The notes under the pieces: model-generated
What the model was told of the DNA's origin: nothing
The model's database searches: none
What the model saw: only the letters and a program-made list of their open reading frames with translations
Translations under genes and position numbers: made by a program
NCBI GenBank assembly: GCA_028283825.1
Contig: JAPWJW010000003.1
Location: 2,598,020-2,662,019 of the forward strand
DNA: 64,000 nt
Direction of reading: 5' to 3'
From: Azospirillaceae bacterium
Lineage (GTDB): Bacteria; Pseudomonadota; Alphaproteobacteria; Azospirillales; Azospirillaceae
Shown: piece by piece, positions 56,395 through 64,000 of the stretch
How positions within the stretch are numbered: position 1 is the stretch's first letter
Layout of the letters: each line of letters begins with the position of its first letter

Positions 56395-57023
56395 CGACCG
56401 CGGCGGCGATTCGCCGCGCGTTCACCGACCGGCATGCCGACCGCGCCGCGGCGGCGTTCAGCCCCACCGGGCCCGGCATCGCCGCCCGGGGCGACCAGGA
56501 CGGCAACCAGGGGTTTGAGATGCCGTCGGCGGTGCGTGACGCCGCCGTGCTGGTTCCCCTGGTCAATCGGCCGGACGGCATCACCGTGCTGCTGACCCAA
56601 CGCACCGCCCATCTGGCGGCCCATGGCGGTCAGATCAGTTTCCCCGGCGGCAGGGTGGAGCCTGAGGACACCGACGCGGTGGCCACCGCCCTGCGTGAGA
56701 CGACGGAGGAGGTGGGCTTGTCCGCCACCCAGGTGGAGGTGGTGGGGCGCCTGGACACCTATTACACCCGCACCGGTTTCCGTGTCGTGCCGGTGGTCGG
56801 GCTGGTCAACCCGCCCTTCTTCCTGCAACCCGACCCGCGCGAGGTGCAGGAGGTGTTCGAGGTGCCGCTGTCTTTCATCCTGGACCCCGCCAGCCGCCAG
56901 CGGCAGTCCCGCGAGTTCAAGGGCGCCCAGCGCCACTTCTGGGTCTTCCCCTATGCCGAGCGCTACATCTGGGGCGCCACCGCCGGCATGCTGGTGAACC
57001 TGTGTGATGTGCTGGGGGTTTAG
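56391..57023 (+). CDS. NUDIX hydrolase, CoA-pyrophosphatase type
   Basis: A 210-residue NUDIX protein. The NUDIX box is GGRVEPEDTDAVATALRETT followed by EEVGL, preceded by GQISFP, the marker of CoA pyrophosphatases. These enzymes cleave CoA to 4'-phosphopantetheine and ADP. The start MTTAAAIRRAF at 56391 overlaps the DUF1285 stop. In related genomes this gene is usually followed by cca; here a TonB receptor lies between. Confidence 0.92.
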   Translation: MTTAAAIRRAFTDRHADRAAAAFSPTGPGIAARGDQDGNQGFEMPSAVRDAAVLVPLVNRPDGITVLLTQRTAHLAAHGGQISFPGGRVEPEDTDAVATALRETTEEVGLSATQVEVVGRLDTYYTRTGFRVVPVVGLVNPPFFLQPDPREVQEVFEVPLSFILDPASRQRQSREFKGAQRHFWVFPYAERYIWGATAGMLVNLCDVLGV

Positions 57024-57024
57024 T

Positions 57025-57128
57025 GTTCCCTCAAGCGGCGGGCGCGGCCATCCGGCCGCTTGCCTTATCCTCGGTTTCCAGTCCGCTGACGCTTCCCGGA
57101 AACCTCCGGCGGCCGCAGTCGCGGCCTA
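57025..57128 (-). repeat. Intergenic covarying element, copy C
   Basis: Begins GTTCCCTCA two bp past the NUDIX stop. Hairpin 2 is GCGGCC/GGCCGC around ATCC (57044-57059) and hairpin 1 is GGCCGC/GCGGCC at 57111-57126. Read on the minus strand it aligns with copies A and B. Confidence 0.85.
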
Positions 57129-57189
57129 GAAAAAAGATAGAGAAGAGGACCGGGGATTGGCCAACGCCAACCCCCGGCACGTGATTTAC

Positions 57190-59397
57190 TTACAAATCAA
57201 TTTCCAAACTGGCCAGCAGAGTGCGGGGCGCACCCAGGTAGGCGGTGTTGGCGCCGGCGCTGCCGACGATGTTGCCGTCGGCGATGGACGAGTAGTAGTG
57301 CACGTCGCCGACGTTGATGACCTGCAGCCGCGCGATGCCCGTCTTGCCCCATAGGGCCGAGGCGTAACGCACGCCCAGATCCACCGTGGCGTAGCTGGGG
57401 GCGTAGCTGTTGTTGGTGTTGGTGGCGGCGCGGTCGCTTTCGTAATGCACCGTGCCGGTGAAGCCCAGGCCCCCCAGGCCGAAGCGGTTGAGGTACTGCG
57501 GATGATAGTCCGCCGTCATGTCGCCCTTGAACTCCGGCACGCCGACGATGCGCTTGTCATCCGTCGCGGCCACGCCGGAATTCAGCAGGCGGGCATCGAT
57601 GTAGGTCAGGCCGCCGAACAGGCTGAGGTCGGGGGTGACCTCGCCCTGCACGAACAGTTCGCCACCCCAGTTGCGCTGGGTCCCGACCACGCCGAAGACG
57701 TTGGTGGTGGCATCGGTCTGGGCGGACGGCCGCGTCATGCGGAAGCCCGCCGCCGTCACCATCAGCTTCGGCGTGATGGCGTACTTCACCCCGGCCTCGT
57801 ACGACTGGTCGCGGTAGGGGCTGAGGATGACGTTGGCGTTGGCGGTGCCGGCCGGGGCGGTGTCGCCCTGTTCGATGCTGTTGGCGTATGTCGCGTACAG
57901 CGTCAGATCTTCGCGCGGCTTGTAGATCAGGCTGACGGTGGGGCTGGCCACGCCGTTCTCATCATCGCTGCTGGTGACGGCCCCCGTCTTCGACCAGCTT
58001 TGCGAGTTGAGGAAGCTGGTGCTGACCGTGGCCTGGACGGCGAACTGCTGCGTCAGGTGCAGGGTGTCGCCGAAGATGACGCTCTGTTCCCGCACCTCGC
58101 CCGACTTGTACTGGCCGCCGTTGTCCGGCGTGGCTTTGGTCGGCAGGATGGTGGGGTTGGCCAGGTTGCCGGTGCCCAGGTTGACCGCGATGGAGTTGCG
58201 GTAGCTGTACTGGCCGTTGTCGAAGCCATTGGTGGCGATGGTGACGTCGTTCTCGAACCCCGCCACATCGACATGGCCGTTCAATGAGGCCGTATTGCTG
58301 GTGATGTTGAAGTGGGGGACGGCGGTGAAATTCTTGGTGACGGTGTAGGCGCCTGCGTCGTTGGTCATCGTGTCGGTGATGCCGAACAGGTTGCGGTGGG
58401 CGTTCTGGTACAGGCCGCCGACCTCGAACGTCCAGCCGTCGCCGAAATCATGCTTCAGCTTGGCCAGGGCGGTATTGGTCATCAGGTCGGTACCGGCACC
58501 CGGCTGGCCCAGGCCGGTCTGCGTCGGGTTGGGGGCGGAAGGCAGCACGGTGCTCTTGCCGCTGAAATAGACGATGCTGCCCGGCAGGCCGGTGGCGTCG
58601 GTGCGGTAGTGGCTGAGGTCGACCTCCAGCACCGTCGCCTCATCGACATGGATGTCGAAATCGCCGCTGACCAGGTTGCGCTCATTATGGCTGCCGGCGA
58701 CGTAGCCCTCGCCGGCACCGTGCACCAGGTTCAGGCGATAGCCCACGGGGCCGACCTGGCCGCTGAAGTCGCCGGCCTGGGTGAAGATGCCGTCGGATTC
58801 AAAGCTGGTGGTCAGGCGCGCCATGGGCGTGTCGGTCGGGCGCTTCAGCTGATAGTCGAACACGCCGGCCGGCGGCTGTGGGCCATAGAGCGCGCCCGCC
58901 AGGCCGTTCAGCACCTGGATGCCGGCCAGGTTCTCCGCCGCGATGGCGGTGGTGCCGATGACGTTCAGGCCGTCCAGGCGGGTGTCCTGCACGATGCCGC
59001 CCTGGAAGCCGCGCGACTGCGGCCGCGACACTTCCATGCCTTGCTGGTCACGGATCTCGACCGAGGGCAGATAGCGCAGGGTGTCGTTGACCGTGCGCGC
59101 CATCAGGTTGGTGATCAGCTCGGCCGGCACGGTGGTGACCGACAGGGGCGTGTCCAGCAGCGACCGGCGGCCCAGGGGCCCCAGGTCGGGGTCGGTGGGG
59201 GCGTAGGCTGGGGCGACCGCGTTGGCGTTGGCGGTGATCAGCACCTGGTCCACCGGCTTGGACGCGTCGGCCTGCTGGGCCTGCGCCCAGGCGGCGGCCG
59301 GTGCCAGCGAGGCGGCGGTCAGCGCCAGGGCGGAAACGGCGGCGCGCGCACGCCCTGGTTTCAATATAGCAGTATAGCGATATACCATTGATTTCAT
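57190..59397 (-). CDS. TonB-dependent receptor
   Basis: A 735-residue outer-membrane receptor. Signal peptide MKSMVYRYTAILKPGRARAA to AWAQA, plug domain with DTPLSVTTVPAELITNLMAR, GIQVLNGLAGALYGPQPPAG, then a barrel ending ASLEIDL. Family CirA/FhuA-like. The start at 59397 has GAAGGG upstream. The region upstream is unusually AT-rich. It sits between NUDIX and cca on the opposite strand and is flanked by copies C and (beyond cca) D of the repeat. Confidence 0.9.
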   Translation of the reverse strand: MKSMVYRYTAILKPGRARAAVSALALTAASLAPAAAWAQAQQADASKPVDQVLITANANAVAPAYAPTDPDLGPLGRRSLLDTPLSVTTVPAELITNLMARTVNDTLRYLPSVEIRDQQGMEVSRPQSRGFQGGIVQDTRLDGLNVIGTTAIAAENLAGIQVLNGLAGALYGPQPPAGVFDYQLKRPTDTPMARLTTSFESDGIFTQAGDFSGQVGPVGYRLNLVHGAGEGYVAGSHNERNLVSGDFDIHVDEATVLEVDLSHYRTDATGLPGSIVYFSGKSTVLPSAPNPTQTGLGQPGAGTDLMTNTALAKLKHDFGDGWTFEVGGLYQNAHRNLFGITDTMTNDAGAYTVTKNFTAVPHFNITSNTASLNGHVDVAGFENDVTIATNGFDNGQYSYRNSIAVNLGTGNLANPTILPTKATPDNGGQYKSGEVREQSVIFGDTLHLTQQFAVQATVSTSFLNSQSWSKTGAVTSSDDENGVASPTVSLIYKPREDLTLYATYANSIEQGDTAPAGTANANVILSPYRDQSYEAGVKYAITPKLMVTAAGFRMTRPSAQTDATTNVFGVVGTQRNWGGELFVQGEVTPDLSLFGGLTYIDARLLNSGVAATDDKRIVGVPEFKGDMTADYHPQYLNRFGLGGLGFTGTVHYESDRAATNTNNSYAPSYATVDLGVRYASALWGKTGIARLQVINVGDVHYYSSIADGNIVGSAGANTAYLGAPRTLLASLEIDL

Positions 59398-59447
59398 TGG
59401 AGGAACCCTTCGTTTTTTTAGTATCCTCCAGTCTTTGCGGCGTTTTT

Positions 59448-59471
59448 CGTTATGTTCAAATAGATATAACG
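59448..59471 (-). promoter_or_regulatory. AT-rich palindrome upstream of the TonB receptor
   Basis: CGTTAT (59448-59453) and ATAACG (59466-59471) are inverted repeats in an AT-rich stretch 51 bp upstream of the receptor start. It may be an operator or a promoter component; no known consensus is matched. Confidence 0.3.
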
Positions 59472-59635
59472 CTAACCGTCCATGCATTTCCGTGATCGTC
59501 GGCGGTTTGCCTGGGTTTGCGGGGCATTCGGTGAGGCGATATGTCGCGCGACGGGCGGCCGTTGCCCCCGGTCGGCCGACTTGTTACAAGGCCAGGGCAC
59601 CATTCAATTCAGGCCCCTTTCAGTTCGGAAACGCC

Positions 59636-60874
59636 ATGAGCGCCGTTCGTACCTTGGTGCCCACGGGGGCCCTGGCCTCCGTCGCCGCCCGCCGCGTCCT
59701 GCAAGCCCTGATGCGGACGGGGCAGGAGGCGCGGTTCGTCGGCGGCTGCGTGCGCGACGCGGTGCTGGAGGTGCCGGCGGCCGATATCGATATCGCCACC
59801 CCCCTGCCGCCGGAAGAGGTGATGCGCCGGCTGAAGGCCGACGACATCCGTGTCATCCCCACCGGGCTGAAGCACGGCACCGTCACCGCCGTCATCGAGG
59901 GCGAGACGTTCGAGATCACCACCCTGCGCCAGGACGTGGAGACCTTCGGGCGCAGCGCGCGGGTGGCCTTCACCGACGATTGGCTGGCCGATGCCGCCCG
60001 CCGCGACTTCACCTTCAACGCCCTGTCGCTGACGGTGGATGGCGACCTGTACGATCCCTTCAACGGCGTGCCGGATTTGATGGCCGGTCGGGTGCGGTTC
60101 ATCGGCGATGCCGAAAGCCGCATCCGCGAGGACGTGCTGCGCCTGCTGCGCTTCTTCCGCTTCTACGCGCGCCTGGGCCGGGGCGATCCGGACGCTTCGG
60201 CGCTGGACGCCTGTGTCCGCCTGGCGCCGCTGGTCGGTGGCCTGTCGGGCGAACGGGTACGGGATGAGGTGCTGAAGCTGCTGGCCACCGACCGGGCGGC
60301 CGATGTGTGGCGCATCATGGTGGACCGGGGCATCGTGGACCATGTCCTGCCCCAGGCGGTGAGCGTGGACCGCCTGGCCGCCCTGGACCGCCTGGAATGG
60401 ATGGTGGGGGAGGCGGAGCCCATGGCCCGCCTGGCGGCCCTGCTGCCGGCGGGGCCCCTGGCCATCGAGGCGGTGCGGGTGGTGACGGAACGGCTGCGCC
60501 TGTCCAACTTCCAGCGCGACCGCCTCTTGGCCATCGCCTCGCCCTCGGTGGACGTGCATTCCGGCCTGGCACAGAAGTCGCGCCGCGTGGCGCTGTACCG
60601 CCTGGGGCCGGAGATCTACCGGGCGGTGCTGATGCTGGCCGCGGCCTCCATGGGCACGCCGGCCTTCGAATTGCTGGAACCCCTGGCCGAGGCGTCGGCC
60701 TGGCATGAGATACCCTTCCCTTTGCGCGGTCAGGACATCCTGCAACGCGGCGTGCCGGCGGGGCCGGAGGTAGGGCGCCTGATGGCCGAGGTGGAAGGCT
60801 GGTGGATCGCCCACGACTTCCACCCCGACCACGACGCCTGCCTGGCCGAGCTGGACCGGAGGCTGGGGGTTTAG
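59636..60874 (+). CDS. cca: CCA tRNA nucleotidyltransferase
   Basis: A 412-residue class II nucleotidyltransferase that adds or repairs the 3' CCA of tRNAs. The head domain has FVGGCVRDAVLEVPAADIDI (GGxVRD and DxD) and the templating motif ARRDFTFNALSL. The poly(A) polymerase neck motif IREDVLRLLRFFRFYARLG follows. The start MSAVRTLVPTG at 59636 is preferred to open frame upstream. Confidence 0.95.
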   Translation: MSAVRTLVPTGALASVAARRVLQALMRTGQEARFVGGCVRDAVLEVPAADIDIATPLPPEEVMRRLKADDIRVIPTGLKHGTVTAVIEGETFEITTLRQDVETFGRSARVAFTDDWLADAARRDFTFNALSLTVDGDLYDPFNGVPDLMAGRVRFIGDAESRIREDVLRLLRFFRFYARLGRGDPDASALDACVRLAPLVGGLSGERVRDEVLKLLATDRAADVWRIMVDRGIVDHVLPQAVSVDRLAALDRLEWMVGEAEPMARLAALLPAGPLAIEAVRVVTERLRLSNFQRDRLLAIASPSVDVHSGLAQKSRRVALYRLGPEIYRAVLMLAAASMGTPAFELLEPLAEASAWHEIPFPLRGQDILQRGVPAGPEVGRLMAEVEGWWIAHDFHPDHDACLAELDRRLGV

Positions 60875-60876
60875 GC

Positions 60877-60977
60877 GTTCCCTCAGGCGCCGGGCGCCGA
60901 CATCCGTCGGCTGGGCTATCCTCGCCTTTCAGTCCGCTGCCGCTCCCCGAAAGGCTCCGGCGGACGCAGTCGCGTCC
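60877..60977 (-). repeat. Intergenic covarying element, copy D
   Basis: Begins GTTCCCTCA two bp past the cca stop. Hairpin 2 is GCCGAC/GTCGGC around ATCC (60896-60911) and hairpin 1 is GGACGC/GCGTCC around AGTC (60962-60977). These stems differ from copies A-C on both sides. Confidence 0.85.
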
Positions 60978-61027
60978 TTGTCGCTACGCGCTCCCCAGCG
61001 ACCTCTGGGGAGTGTGCTCGTCAGGCC

Positions 61028-61468
61028 TTAACGCGCCGCCTTCACGTCCTCGACCGTGACCGCGTCGGTGTAGTGGTTGCCGAAGTGGGTGCGGACGTAG
61101 TTGACCACGGCGGCCACCTGGTCATCGCTCAGGAACTCGCCGATGGGCGGCATGGCCTTCTGGCCGTGCAGCACCATCATCACGGGATATCCCGCCGCCT
61201 CCAGGTTGGGGTTGCCGGCCAAGGCGGGATAGGTGCCGGCACCGGTGGCGCCCTTGGCGTCCGGCATGTGGCAGCCTTGGCAGATGGCCTGGTACAGGGC
61301 GGCGCCATCCTTCTGGCCGAAATGGTGGGGGTCGGCGAAGGCGGCGGAGGCCGCGTCCGACGACTGGGCGCGGGCGGTGTGGGGCAGGGCGCCGACGGTT
61401 ACGTACAGGGCGGTCAGTGCGCCGGCGAAGGCGGTGGCCTTCAACGCGAAACTCTTCGATGGGCTCAT
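61028..61468 (-). CDS. Periplasmic cytochrome c (class I)
   Basis: A 146-residue exported cytochrome. Signal peptide with core ATAFAGALTALYVTVG, then heme motif CQGCH and a likely axial Met in QKAMPPIGEFL. The end AVVNYVRTHFGNHY is the family's terminal helix. Start MSPSKSFALKA at 61468 has GAGAGA upstream. It lies 51 bp after the amine oxidase on the same strand and is probably its electron acceptor. Confidence 0.9.
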   Translation of the reverse strand: MSPSKSFALKATAFAGALTALYVTVGALPHTARAQSSDAASAAFADPHHFGQKDGAALYQAICQGCHMPDAKGATGAGTYPALAGNPNLEAAGYPVMMVLHGQKAMPPIGEFLSDDQVAAVVNYVRTHFGNHYTDAVTVEDVKAAR

Positions 61469-61519
61469 GGCGTCTCTCACGGAATCGGGGCGCAGAATCA
61501 GGGAAGGGAGGCGGCCGGA

Positions 61520-63106
61520 TCAGGCCGCGACCACGCGCTTGTGCAGCCGGGTGATGGCATCCAGTGAGGACAGCACCGCCCCCTCCTGCCAGCCGGTGAT
61601 ATAGCTGGCGTGCTCGCCGGCGAGCGCGATGCGCCCGTCCACCGCGCACAGGTCCTGGTAGTGGGCGGCGCGGCTCTCCTCCGTCCAGGCGGCGTGGCAG
61701 CCCAGGGTCCAGGGCACGCGGTGCCAGCCGACCGAGGCGCCGTTGTCGAACTCATGTCCATATTGGGGATGGATCCGGGCGCCATAGGCCAGGGCGGTCT
61801 TCACCCGCTCCTCCGGTGTCATGGCCGTGAACTCGAACGCATAGGCGCCGAAGACGTAGGTGCCCAGCAGCACGCCCTTGCCCGGTGCGCCGTAGCCGGT
61901 GTTGGGATAGCCGATCATGGCGATGGGCATGTCGGTGAAGCTGACGCCGCCGTAGATCGCCTCATCCTGTTCCCAGAAGCGGCGCTTGAACTGCAAGCCC
62001 ACCTTGGCCGCTGCCTCATAGGGCACGGCGCTGATGGCGTTGGCCATCTTCGGGCCCACGTTCAGCTTGATCTGGCTCAGCACCGACAGCGGGATGGTGC
62101 ACAGGCACCAGTCAGCCTTGGCGGTCTGCGGGGCGCCGCCCTTGACGGTGTCGGTATAGGTGACGGTGACGCCGTGGTCGTCCTGGTGGATCTCCGTCAC
62201 CTTGGTGTCGAAGCGGATCAGGTCCTTCACCTCGCGGGCGAGCGCGGTGGGGAACTGGTCCATGCCGCCCACCGGCTGGAAGATGGTGGACTGGAACTCA
62301 TCGCGCAGGCCCATGCCCAGGAAGCGCCACAGGCCGCCCTGCAAAACGTCGCTGAGCTGGGCGGGGGTGGAGGGGACGGGGGCGCCGTCGATGCCGCCGC
62401 CGGGCGCCTTCTCATACCCCCGGACGTTGCTGGCCTCCGTGCTGGCGGTATAGGCGTAGTTCTTGTCCAGCCCGCCCCAGGCGCGCAGCGACTCCAGCAG
62501 CTTTTCCTGGTCTTCCTTGGTGACGGTGTCGCCCAGGGCCTTCTGGCCGGTCAGCTTGGCCAGCAGTTCCGCCACATGGCCGTGATAGTCGGCCTGGATC
62601 TCGCGGAAGCGCTGCGGCTTGCCGCCGTAGGATTTGGTGGAGTGCAGATAGGCGTTGTAGTTGACTTGGTTGAACGGCTCCAGCGCCACGCCGTAGCGGT
62701 GGCAATAGTCCAGCACGGCGCGGTGATGGTAGGGGATGCGCCAGGGGCCGGGGTTGATGTACAGCCCCTTGTCGAAGCCCACCGTCTGCTTGAACCCGCC
62801 CAGTTCGGTATAGCTGTCGCCGCCGCGCAGCGACCAGCTGCGCCCGCCGGCCTTTTCCCGATATTCCAGCACCTGCACCTTGTAGCCGGCCTTGCGCAGC
62901 TCAATGGCCGCGACCAGGCCCGCGACGCCGGCGCCCAGGATGAGGATGGAGGCGCCCTTGGGGTCGCCGTCCAGCTTGATGGGGCCCTTGTAGGTCGTCT
63001 CCGCCGCCAGGCCCAGACTGGTGGCCGCCTGATACATGGCGGCACTGCCCGCCATGGTGCCGACCAGGGTCAGCAGGTCACGCCTGTTCATACCCGAAGA
63101 AATCAT
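61520..63106 (-). CDS. Tat-exported flavin amine oxidase/dehydrogenase
   Basis: A 528-residue flavoprotein of the monoamine-oxidase fold. A twin-arginine signal, NRRDLLTLVGTMAGSAAM, begins near residue 6. The FAD motif is LILGAGVAGLVAAIELRKAG, followed by EKAGGRSW. Near the end is GRIALAGEHASYITGWQEGA (FAD C-terminal contact). A substrate cannot be read. Gene order with a cytochrome c resembles nicotine oxidoreductase NicA2 and its acceptor CycN. The start is 63106, or MNRRD at 63091. Confidence 0.88.
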   Translation of the reverse strand: MISSGMNRRDLLTLVGTMAGSAAMYQAATSLGLAAETTYKGPIKLDGDPKGASILILGAGVAGLVAAIELRKAGYKVQVLEYREKAGGRSWSLRGGDSYTELGGFKQTVGFDKGLYINPGPWRIPYHHRAVLDYCHRYGVALEPFNQVNYNAYLHSTKSYGGKPQRFREIQADYHGHVAELLAKLTGQKALGDTVTKEDQEKLLESLRAWGGLDKNYAYTASTEASNVRGYEKAPGGGIDGAPVPSTPAQLSDVLQGGLWRFLGMGLRDEFQSTIFQPVGGMDQFPTALAREVKDLIRFDTKVTEIHQDDHGVTVTYTDTVKGGAPQTAKADWCLCTIPLSVLSQIKLNVGPKMANAISAVPYEAAAKVGLQFKRRFWEQDEAIYGGVSFTDMPIAMIGYPNTGYGAPGKGVLLGTYVFGAYAFEFTAMTPEERVKTALAYGARIHPQYGHEFDNGASVGWHRVPWTLGCHAAWTEESRAAHYQDLCAVDGRIALAGEHASYITGWQEGAVLSSLDAITRLHKRVVAA

Positions 63107-63424
63107 GCCCGTTCCGCCTCCGTATCCCTGCGTGAAGCGGCGAGTCTCCCCCGTTTGTCTTGCCCCGGCGTCATGGCGCCGGTTCCCTGTTCCACATGGG
63201 GTGGCGGGCCGCACCCGGATGATCCCACGCGCGCAGGCGGGGGCCAAGGCCGGATACCGGTCCATCCCATTGATTTTATTTAACTAACCGCCCGTTTTCG
63301 CTCTGCTTTGCGCATGCGTTCTTGTGAAATGCCGCCGGCCCGGTGAAACCGCGCTCAATCAGCGGTAGCCAGGGTTGCATGGGCCGGCGGGGCTGTCAAT
63401 TACACGGGTAACCGGGCGCTGGTG
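63107..63424 (-). other. Intergenic region upstream of the amine oxidase
   Basis: A 318-bp stretch without a convincing ORF. On the minus strand it has a perfect -35 hexamer TTGACA near 63399, but I see no good -10 at the right distance. A hairpin GGTAAC/GTTACC at 63409-63431 overlaps the stop of the gene at 63425. Confidence 0.4.
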
Positions 63425-64000
63425 TTACCGGTTCAGCGTGGCGACGTAGCTCTGCACCCCGGCGGCGGCGGGGTGGTAGATGCCCACCAGGTTGTTGTCC
63501 AGGATGGAATTGGCGGTGCACAGGCCGACGGCGGCCGGGTTGGTGGCCGCCAGCCAGCGCGCCGGGCCGAAGCCGCCGTCGGCCAGGCGGTCGATATGGA
63601 CGAAGGCGGCACCGGCATCGGTGGTGGCCGCCAGGGCGTAGCCGCCGGGGACGCCGGTGATGCCCTCGAAATGGGTGACGATGCCGGGCTTGTTGTCATA
63701 GCTCAGCGCCGTGACGCGGGTGACGGCGCCCGTGGCGGCGTCGTAGTCCGCCAGCAGGCCGGCGTTGATGCCGTCACCGTCCTTGAAGCCGCCGGCCAGG
63801 GTGTAGGCGGTGGAGCCGGGGCCGCCGTTCTGCCAGATGCCGTACAGGGTGGCCAGGGGACCCAGGTCCAGCACCTGGAAGGCCCCCGTCCTCACATTGT
63901 AGATGAAGCCGTTGCCCGAGCCGGGCTGGCCGGCCAGGTCGTAGTTGCCCACCACCACCTCGCCCATGGTGCTGTGGGCGAGGGTGTTGGCCACGGTGCC
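63425..64000 (-). CDS. Hypothetical beta-propeller-like protein (5' end missing)
   Basis: At least 192 residues, running off the right edge in frame (no stop up to base 64000). Repeats of about 45 residues with GxAY/GIxG and strand pairs (GNGFIYNVRTGAFQVLDLG, AGLLADYDAATGAVTRVTAL, GYALAATTDAGAAFVHIDRL) suggest an extracellular beta-propeller. The family is not recognised and the start is outside the window. Confidence 0.65.
   Translation of the reverse strand, partial: GTVANTLAHSTMGEVVVGNYDLAGQPGSGNGFIYNVRTGAFQVLDLGPLATLYGIWQNGGPGSTAYTLAGGFKDGDGINAGLLADYDAATGAVTRVTALSYDNKPGIVTHFEGITGVPGGYALAATTDAGAAFVHIDRLADGGFGPARWLAATNPAAVGLCTANSILDNNLVGIYHPAAAGVQSYVATLNR

Overview
The window is a high-GC, densely coded chromosomal segment of an alphaproteobacterium, most likely Rhodospirillales/Azospirillaceae (Azospirillum, Nitrospirillum or Niveispirillum type). 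The evidence is the circularly permuted two-piece tmRNA, an alpha-type SspB, the dnaG-rpoD pair, the ELM1-family protein, and the moxR/DUF58/DUF4159 - DUF1285 - NUDIX - cca gene order. The genus is inferred from general family knowledge. There is no rRNA operon, CRISPR array, insertion sequence or prophage in the window.

Layout. 0-10 kb: thioredoxin reductase, a DsbD/ScsB-type membrane thiol reductant exporter with a small membrane partner, a zinc-phospholipase-C-like exported protein, an unrecognised 642-residue protein beside a 2-oxoglutarate/Fe(II) oxygenase, an ELM1-family protein and an Lrp regulator. 10-22 kb: housekeeping block greA, carB, carA (interrupted by two small unknown genes and repeats), yqeY, dnaG, rpoD. 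22-33 kb: a lower-GC beta-propeller gene, TfoX-like gene, sspB next to ssrA (tmRNA), thyA, a frameshifted exported protein, a serine beta-lactamase-like hydrolase, an orphan MNT nucleotidyltransferase, folA, an EpmC-like HExxH protein, and the reverse transsulfuration pair CBS + cystathionine gamma-lyase. 32-39 kb: orphan antitoxin, parDE, a PepSY/TonB siderophore-uptake pair, MT-A70 methyltransferase, family-4-like uracil-DNA glycosylase. 38-48 kb: ETF-ubiquinone oxidoreductase, TPR lipid/outer-membrane-type protein, ispE, Sel1/peptidoglycan-binding protein, tRNA-Gln(TTG), a degenerate EAL protein with a coiled-coil neighbour, Fic protein. 48-61 kb: moxR-DUF58-DUF4159-vWA operon, divergent DUF1285-NUDIX, a TonB receptor, cca. 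61-64 kb: a Tat-exported flavin amine oxidase with its own cytochrome c, and a partial gene at the right edge.

The most unusual content is non-coding. A ~103-bp intergenic element occurs four times in full and once as a half copy, always just past a stop codon in a fixed orientation, and both of its hairpin stems carry compensatory base changes between copies. A second set of perfect palindromes with TTGATC/GATCAA arms sits 6-8 bp after three other stop codons, and a paired palindrome unit lies at 14869-14969. The tmRNA tag decodes as ANDNSAPALRMAA. Two genes (yqeY and the protein at 25.8 kb) have clear single-base N-terminal frameshifts, which could be real or sequence errors.

Functional links: thyA and folA together close the thymidylate/dihydrofolate cycle; CBS and CGL make cysteine from homocysteine; ssrA and sspB encode a degradation tag and its ClpXP adaptor side by side; carA, with a recognisable promoter and a structured leader, supplies carbamoyl phosphate with carB.
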